From the NCBI GenBank assembly GCA_014156375.1, contig RQJH01000007.1:24081-88080 (forward strand): a stretch of DNA of 64,000 nt. The letters run 5' to 3'. Source of the stretch: Enterobacteriaceae bacterium 89. GTDB lineage: Bacteria; Pseudomonadota; Gammaproteobacteria; Enterobacterales; Enterobacteriaceae. Positions 60,415-64,000 of this stretch are shown piece by piece. Below the pieces are notes generated by a model. That model worked only from the letters and a program-made list of their open reading frames with translations, made no database searches and was not told the origin of the DNA. Within the stretch, counting starts at the first letter, position 1; the number at the start of each line of letters is the position of its first letter. The position numbers and the translations under genes were made by a program.

Positions 60415-60513
60415 TTAAGCCTTTCCTCGTCCAAGTGCAGCCCCGCACGGTGGGATAATAATCACCACCACGCTAATCACGACCAAGCTAATCACTAGTA
60501 GGAGGGCTGTCAT
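60415..60513 (-). CDS. ilvL: ilv operon leader peptide
   Basis: A 32-residue peptide starting MTALLLVISLVVISVVV, with 16 of 32 residues Leu, Val or Ile and ending GAALGRGKA. Ribosome stalling at these codons when any of the three charged tRNAs is short prevents the downstream attenuator hairpin. Compared with the E. coli leader as I recall it, Arg6 is Leu, giving a third consecutive Leu codon. Confidence 0.95.
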   Translation of the reverse strand: MTALLLVISLVVISVVVIIIPPCGAALGRGKA

Positions 60514-60556
60514 TTTCTGTACTTTCTGGCTTCTTGTTCGAAGGAATACCTAAAGA

Positions 60557-60584
60557 GTTATCACAGACACGACGGAGATCACAA
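60557..60584 (-). promoter_or_regulatory. candidate ilvL promoter
   Basis: Minus strand: -35 TTGTGA (60579-60584), 16-bp spacer, extended -10 TGT-GATAAC (60557-60562). It would give a leader of about 40 nt before ilvL. The rest of the 328-bp ilvL-yifB gap is AT-rich with no gene seen. Confidence 0.5.
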
Positions 60585-60841
60585 GATTTTTTTATGATAG
60601 TTTTTCTTTACGGCCTTACGATTTCAACAGAACAGATTGTTTTTTATAGCAAATAGTACAGTTGAAGATTTTTCATGCCGATAAGTTGGTTCCACAACTC
60701 CCCAGGTTTTACGATCACGCTCGAAAAAACTGCGAAATTACGTAAACAAGCAGACAAAAGTGGGAATCGTGATCGTAAATATTGATTTTACCGATAGCGG
60801 GACAACTACATTCAGACATACTGCCTTCGAAAGGAGGAATT

Positions 60842-62362
60842 ATGGCATTGTCGATTGTTTATACGCGGGCAGCGCTTGGCGTGCATGCGCCACTCATTAC
60901 TGTCGAAGTCCATATCAGCAATGGATTACCTGGATTAACGATGGTGGGTCTGCCAGAAACGGCAGTGAAAGAGGCCAGAGATCGCGTCAGAAGCGCGATA
61001 ATCAACAGCGGTTATGAGTTTCCGGCAAAGAAAATCACTATCAATCTGGCGCCTGCAGATTTGCCCAAGGAGGGGGGACGATATGATTTACCTATCGCCA
61101 TTGCTCTTCTGAGCGCCTCTGAGCAGCTGAAGTCGGGCAGACTTAACCGATACGAGTTGATTGGTGAGCTTGCGCTTACAGGCGCATTAAGAGGTGTCAC
61201 AGGCGCCATTTCGGGTGCGATGGAAGCGATAGGTGCGGGGAGGCAAATTATCCTCGCGGCAGAGAATGCCGCTGAAGTTGGATTGATCGGTGGTTCAGAC
61301 TGCTTTATCGCCAATCATTTACAGGAAGTTTGCTGCTTTCTTGAGAGTCGTAGTGAATTACCACATCCCGAACCACAGCAGGATCTTCAGGAGGCTGCAG
61401 AGGCCGACATCAGCGATGTTATCGGGCAGCAGCAGGGTAAGCGAGCGCTGGAAATCACCGCAGCTGGCGGACATAACCTGCTGTTTGTTGGCCCTCCGGG
61501 GACCGGAAAGACCATGCTAGCCAGCCGACTGCCGGGGATCCTGCCTTCGCTAAGCAATCAGGAAGCCCTTGAGAGCGCCGCCATTCTTAGCCTGGTCAAC
61601 TCCTCTCATGTGCAAAAACAGTGGCGTAAGCGCCCTTTCCGCTCTCCTCATCACAGCGCTTCGCTGACGGCCATGGTTGGCGGCGGCTCTATTCCGCAAC
61701 CTGGTGAGATTTCATTGGCACATAACGGGATCCTGTTTCTGGATGAGCTTCCTGAATTTGAACGCCGGGTACTGGATGCCCTGCGCGAACCCATCGAATC
61801 CGGACAAATTCATATTTCCCGCACCCGGGCAAAGATCACCTATCCTGCACGTTTTCAGCTTGTTGCGGCCATGAATCCCAGCCCAACGGGACATTATCAG
61901 GGGAATCACAACCGAAGCACGCCGGAGCAGGTTCTCCGCTATCTTGGCCGTTTATCCGGCCCATTTCTTGATCGATTTGATTTATCGCTTGAGATCCCGC
62001 TTCCTCCGCCGGGGATGCTCAGTCAGCCTCCTGCAAAAGGGGAAAGCAGCGACACGATCAGACAGCGGGTTCTTTCAGCTCAACAAGCACAGCTTACCCG
62101 TCAGGGAAAACTCAACGCATTGCTGGAAAGTAATGAAATCAAACGCTGGTGTGAGTTGCAGAAGGAAGATGCACTTTGGCTGGAACAGACGTTCACGCAG
62201 CTTGGTTTATCCATTCGCGCATGGCAGCGGCTGGTAAAAGTCTCGCGGACGATTGCCGATCTGGCTGGCTGTGAAGAAATCAGCAGGGAGCACCTTCAGG
62301 AGGCACTCGGCTATCGGGCTATTGAAAGGTTGTTGATTCACCTGCAAAAGATGATGCCGTAA
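60842..62362 (+). CDS. yifB: YifB, Mg-chelatase/ComM-family AAA+ ATPase
   Basis: A 506-residue protein related to ComM, a branch-migration helicase for natural-transformation recombination in other bacteria; the function in enterobacteria is unclear. N-terminal Lon-like domain (MALSIVYTRAALGVHAPLITVEVHISNGLPG), then AAA+ core with Walker A FVGPPGTGKTMLASRLPG, Walker B GILFLDELPEF and the sensor FQLVAAMNPSPTGHY, and a C-terminal Mg-chelatase helical domain. A near-perfect AAAGGAGG site precedes the ATG at 60842, deciding the start. Divergent from ilvL. Confidence 0.94.
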   Translation: MALSIVYTRAALGVHAPLITVEVHISNGLPGLTMVGLPETAVKEARDRVRSAIINSGYEFPAKKITINLAPADLPKEGGRYDLPIAIALLSASEQLKSGRLNRYELIGELALTGALRGVTGAISGAMEAIGAGRQIILAAENAAEVGLIGGSDCFIANHLQEVCCFLESRSELPHPEPQQDLQEAAEADISDVIGQQQGKRALEITAAGGHNLLFVGPPGTGKTMLASRLPGILPSLSNQEALESAAILSLVNSSHVQKQWRKRPFRSPHHSASLTAMVGGGSIPQPGEISLAHNGILFLDELPEFERRVLDALREPIESGQIHISRTRAKITYPARFQLVAAMNPSPTGHYQGNHNRSTPEQVLRYLGRLSGPFLDRFDLSLEIPLPPPGMLSQPPAKGESSDTIRQRVLSAQQAQLTRQGKLNALLESNEIKRWCELQKEDALWLEQTFTQLGLSIRAWQRLVKVSRTIADLAGCEEISREHLQEALGYRAIERLLIHLQKMMP

Positions 62363-62387
62363 AAAAGGGGGCTTTCGCCCCCTTCTT
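62361..62387. terminator. bidirectional terminator between yifB and yifE
   Basis: Stem AAGGGGGC / GCCCCCTTC with a short loop, A-run on the left and TTCTT on the right, in the convergent junction. Confidence 0.85.
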
Positions 62388-62388
62388 A

Positions 62389-62727
62389 TCAATCGTCGCT
62401 TTCAGTGTAATCTTCAGCGCCTTCTGCCTGCGGCTTACCGCCGGACAGCGTGTGGAAACGCTTTGGACGCTTGATGCGTGCCATGTACTTGATCCATACG
62501 CGTTCAATTTCCGTTGCCGGCTCACGTTCACCGCGGCATACCGCTACAAACTGTTTTTCATCTTCAGTTGCAGGTTCACGCTTACCCAGATCCAGCTCAT
62601 TAAACGCATAACCGTGGCGCTCCAGCAGTTGGGCTTCTTTAATGGTGAAATCACCATGACGAGAGAACCCGCGCGGATAATTTTTATTGTCGAAAAAACG
62701 ATTAGTCGTCGTAAAGCTTTCCGCCAT
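62389..62727 (-). CDS. yifE: MaoP (YifE), Ori-macrodomain organisation protein
   Basis: A 112-residue protein, highly conserved with E. coli YifE/MaoP, which acts with the nearby maoS DNA site to organise the Ori macrodomain. Motifs seen: [37 protein letters not shown] and the acidic C terminus [11 protein letters not shown]. Divergent from hdfR; by analogy maoS should lie in the 118-bp gap 62728-62845, but I cannot identify it by sequence. Confidence 0.93.
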   Translation of the reverse strand: MAESFTTTNRFFDNKNYPRGFSRHGDFTIKEAQLLERHGYAFNELDLGKREPATEDEKQFVAVCRGEREPATEIERVWIKYMARIKRPKRFHTLSGGKPQAEGAEDYTESDD

Positions 62728-62845
62728 CCTACACGCTCCTGATTCTTTGGCTGAGCTATTTATGGCGCGGAGTATTAGTTACGCTTGACAGAGCGTCAAA
62801 CAAAACATTTAAATCAACACGACAAAATTTTTTGTGGAGAACGGT

Positions 62846-63667
62846 GTGGATACGGAATTGCTAAAAACTTTCCTCGAAGTGAGTCGAACACGCCACTTCG
62901 GGCGCGCGGCAGAAGCTTTGTATCTGACGCAATCGGCAGTCAGCTTTCGTATTCGTCAGCTTGAGAACCAGCTTGGTGTGAATTTATTCACCCGTCATCG
63001 TAATAATATTCGGCTGACCGCGGCGGGCGAGAAGCTGCTTCCCTATGCAGAAACGTTGATGAACACCTGGCAAACCGCCCGCAAAGAGGTGGCGAGTACG
63101 TCTCGTCATAATGAGTTCTCTATCGGTGCCAGCGCTTCGCTGTGGGAATGTATGCTCAACAGCTGGCTTGGGCGCCTTTACCCTGCTCACAGCACGCTAC
63201 AGTTTGAAGCGAGGTTCGCGCAGCGCCAGTCGCTGGTCAAGCAGCTGCATGAGCGCCAGCTTGATCTGCTGATCACCACAGAATCGCCCAAAATGGATGA
63301 ATTCAGCAGCCAGCTGCTGGGGCACTTTACCCTTGCGCTTTACTGCGCTCAGCCTTCCCGGACTAAAGCCGATCTCAATTATCTCCGCCTGGAATGGGGC
63401 CCGGACTTTCAGCAGCATGAAGCAGGGCTTCTCGCCTCAGACGATATTCCTCTGCTGACAACCAGTTCTGCGGAGCTGGCTCGCCAACAGTTGATATCGC
63501 TTGAAGGCTGCACCTGGCTGCCAATGGTATGGGCAAAGGGAAAAGGCGGGCTGCACACTGTTTCTGATAGCGCAACGCTTTCACGACCGCTGTATGCCAT
63601 CTGGCTACAGAACAGCGACAAGCAGGCGCTGATTCGCGAGATCCTGAAAACTAACGTGCTGGAATAA
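62846..63667 (+). CDS. hdfR: LysR-type regulator HdfR
   Basis: A 273-residue LysR protein; in E. coli it represses the flagellar master operon flhDC and activates gltBD. HTH in [47 protein letters not shown]. The GTG at 62846 is chosen: it aligns with E. coli MDTELLKTF and has GGAG upstream, whereas the GTG at 62834 is itself part of that site. It ends LKTNVLE, a few residues shorter than in E. coli. Confidence 0.94.
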   Translation: MDTELLKTFLEVSRTRHFGRAAEALYLTQSAVSFRIRQLENQLGVNLFTRHRNNIRLTAAGEKLLPYAETLMNTWQTARKEVASTSRHNEFSIGASASLWECMLNSWLGRLYPAHSTLQFEARFAQRQSLVKQLHERQLDLLITTESPKMDEFSSQLLGHFTLALYCAQPSRTKADLNYLRLEWGPDFQQHEAGLLASDDIPLLTTSSAELARQQLISLEGCTWLPMVWAKGKGGLHTVSDSATLSRPLYAIWLQNSDKQALIREILKTNVLE

Positions 63668-63719
63668 AAGATGATGGGCAGAAATGCCCTGAATGGAGCG
63701 GTGTGCTTTATTGAAGACA

Positions 63720-63750
63720 AAAAAAATCCTTTGCCTAAGCAAAGGATTAT
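63720..63750 (-). terminator. rRNA/tRNA operon terminator after trpT
   Basis: Stem AATCCTTTGC / GCAAAGGATT with a 4-base loop followed on the minus strand by eight T residues, 4 bp beyond the trpT 3' end. Confidence 0.92.
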
Positions 63751-63753
63751 ATA

Positions 63754-63829
63754 TGGCAGGGGCGGAGAGACTCGAACTCGCGACACCCGGTTTTGGAGAC
63801 CGGTGCTCTACCAACTGAGCTACGCCCCT
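63754..63829 (-). tRNA. trpT: tRNA-Trp (anticodon CCA)
   Basis: A 76-nt tRNA, start AGGGGCGTAGCTCAG, anticodon CCA in CGGTCTCCAAAACCG, encoded 3' CCA. Distal gene of the rrnC-type operon. Confidence 0.97.
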
Positions 63830-63842
63830 AAATCTTCTTGCC

Positions 63843-63872
63843 ATTAAGCCTGCTATTGCTAGCAGGCTTAAT
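63843..63872. repeat. perfect 13-bp inverted repeat between aspT and trpT
   Basis: ATTAAGCCTGCTA-TTGC-TAGCAGGCTTAAT lies in the 54-bp spacer of the tRNA pair. It has no U-run after it on the transcribed strand, so it is probably an RNA processing hairpin rather than a terminator. Confidence 0.7.
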
Positions 63873-63883
63873 GTCTTAATAAG

Positions 63884-63960
63884 TGGCGGAACGGACGGGA
63901 CTCGAACCCGCGACCCCCTGCGTGACAGGCAGGTATTCTAACCGACTGAACTACCGCTCC
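63884..63960 (-). tRNA. aspT: tRNA-Asp (anticodon GTC)
   Basis: A 77-nt tRNA, start GGAGCGGTAGTTCAGTCGG, anticodon GTC in CTGCCTGTCACGCAG, encoded CCA. The aspT-trpT pair marks the end of rrnC; the 5S gene should lie just right of the window. Confidence 0.97.
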
Positions 63961-64000
63961 ACCGAATACTTCTGTAACCACCGGGTAAAATCACCGGTTT

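Overview
The window is a 64-kb stretch of an enterobacterial (Enterobacteriaceae) chromosome. Read from right to left, its gene order follows the Escherichia coli 83-86 min region, from the end of rRNA operon rrnC to metR, almost gene for gene. Protein identities to E. coli look high by eye. REP elements, a GlmZ sRNA, an ilv leader and a complete ECA locus fit an Enterobacter/Lelliottia/Klebsiella-like genus, but I cannot fix genus or species from the sequence alone.

Layout. 1-6.8 kb: yigM (partial), an extra EAL-domain gene, yigL, pldB, rhtB, rhtC and recQ (transport, phospholipid and repair functions). 7.0-8.3 kb: an inserted, AT-richer cassette of an orphan hcp, a Tlde1-like L,D-transpeptidase-fold effector and a small secreted protein that is probably its immunity partner. 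8.4-13.5 kb: pldA, yigI, rarD, a membrane fatty-acid desaturase, a PhnD-superfamily protein and corA. 13.9-19.5 kb: uvrD with its own LexA-box promoter, then the tightly coupled dapF-yigA-xerC-yigB genes, and lptM. 19.6-27.0 kb: cyaY, cyaA (TTG start, CRP site) and hemCDXY. 27.2-29.3 kb: an MFS transporter where E. coli has aslA/aslB, the sRNA gene glmZ with a sigma-54-type promoter and GlrR-like sites, and the four-tRNA operon argX-hisR-leuT-proM. 29.4-41.9 kb: yifK and the enterobacterial common antigen (ECA) operon wecA-wzzE-wecB-wecC-wecD-wecE-wzxE-wecF-wzyE-wecG, which lacks rffG and rffH. 42.1-49.4 kb: rho, trxA, rhlB, gppA, rep and ppiC. 49.4-60.6 kb: isoleucine/valine biosynthesis (ilvC, ilvY; ilvLXGMEDA with attenuator and intact ilvG), with an additional divergent dehydrogenase/LysR pair between ilvY and ilvA. 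60.8-64 kb: yifB, yifE (maoP), hdfR, then trpT and aspT at the distal end of an rRNA operon that continues beyond the right edge.

The core is housekeeping DNA. The accessory content sits in small insertions at fixed junctions: EAL gene (yigM/yigL), Hcp-effector-immunity (recQ/pldA), desaturase pair (rarD/corA), MFS (hemY/glmZ) and dehydrogenase-LysR (ilvY/ilvA). The Hcp/Tlde1-like/immunity module is the strongest candidate for an interesting, possibly undescribed system: a self-contained antibacterial cargo set with no secretion-apparatus genes nearby. No rRNA gene, insertion sequence, transposase, integrase or CRISPR array is visible inside the window.
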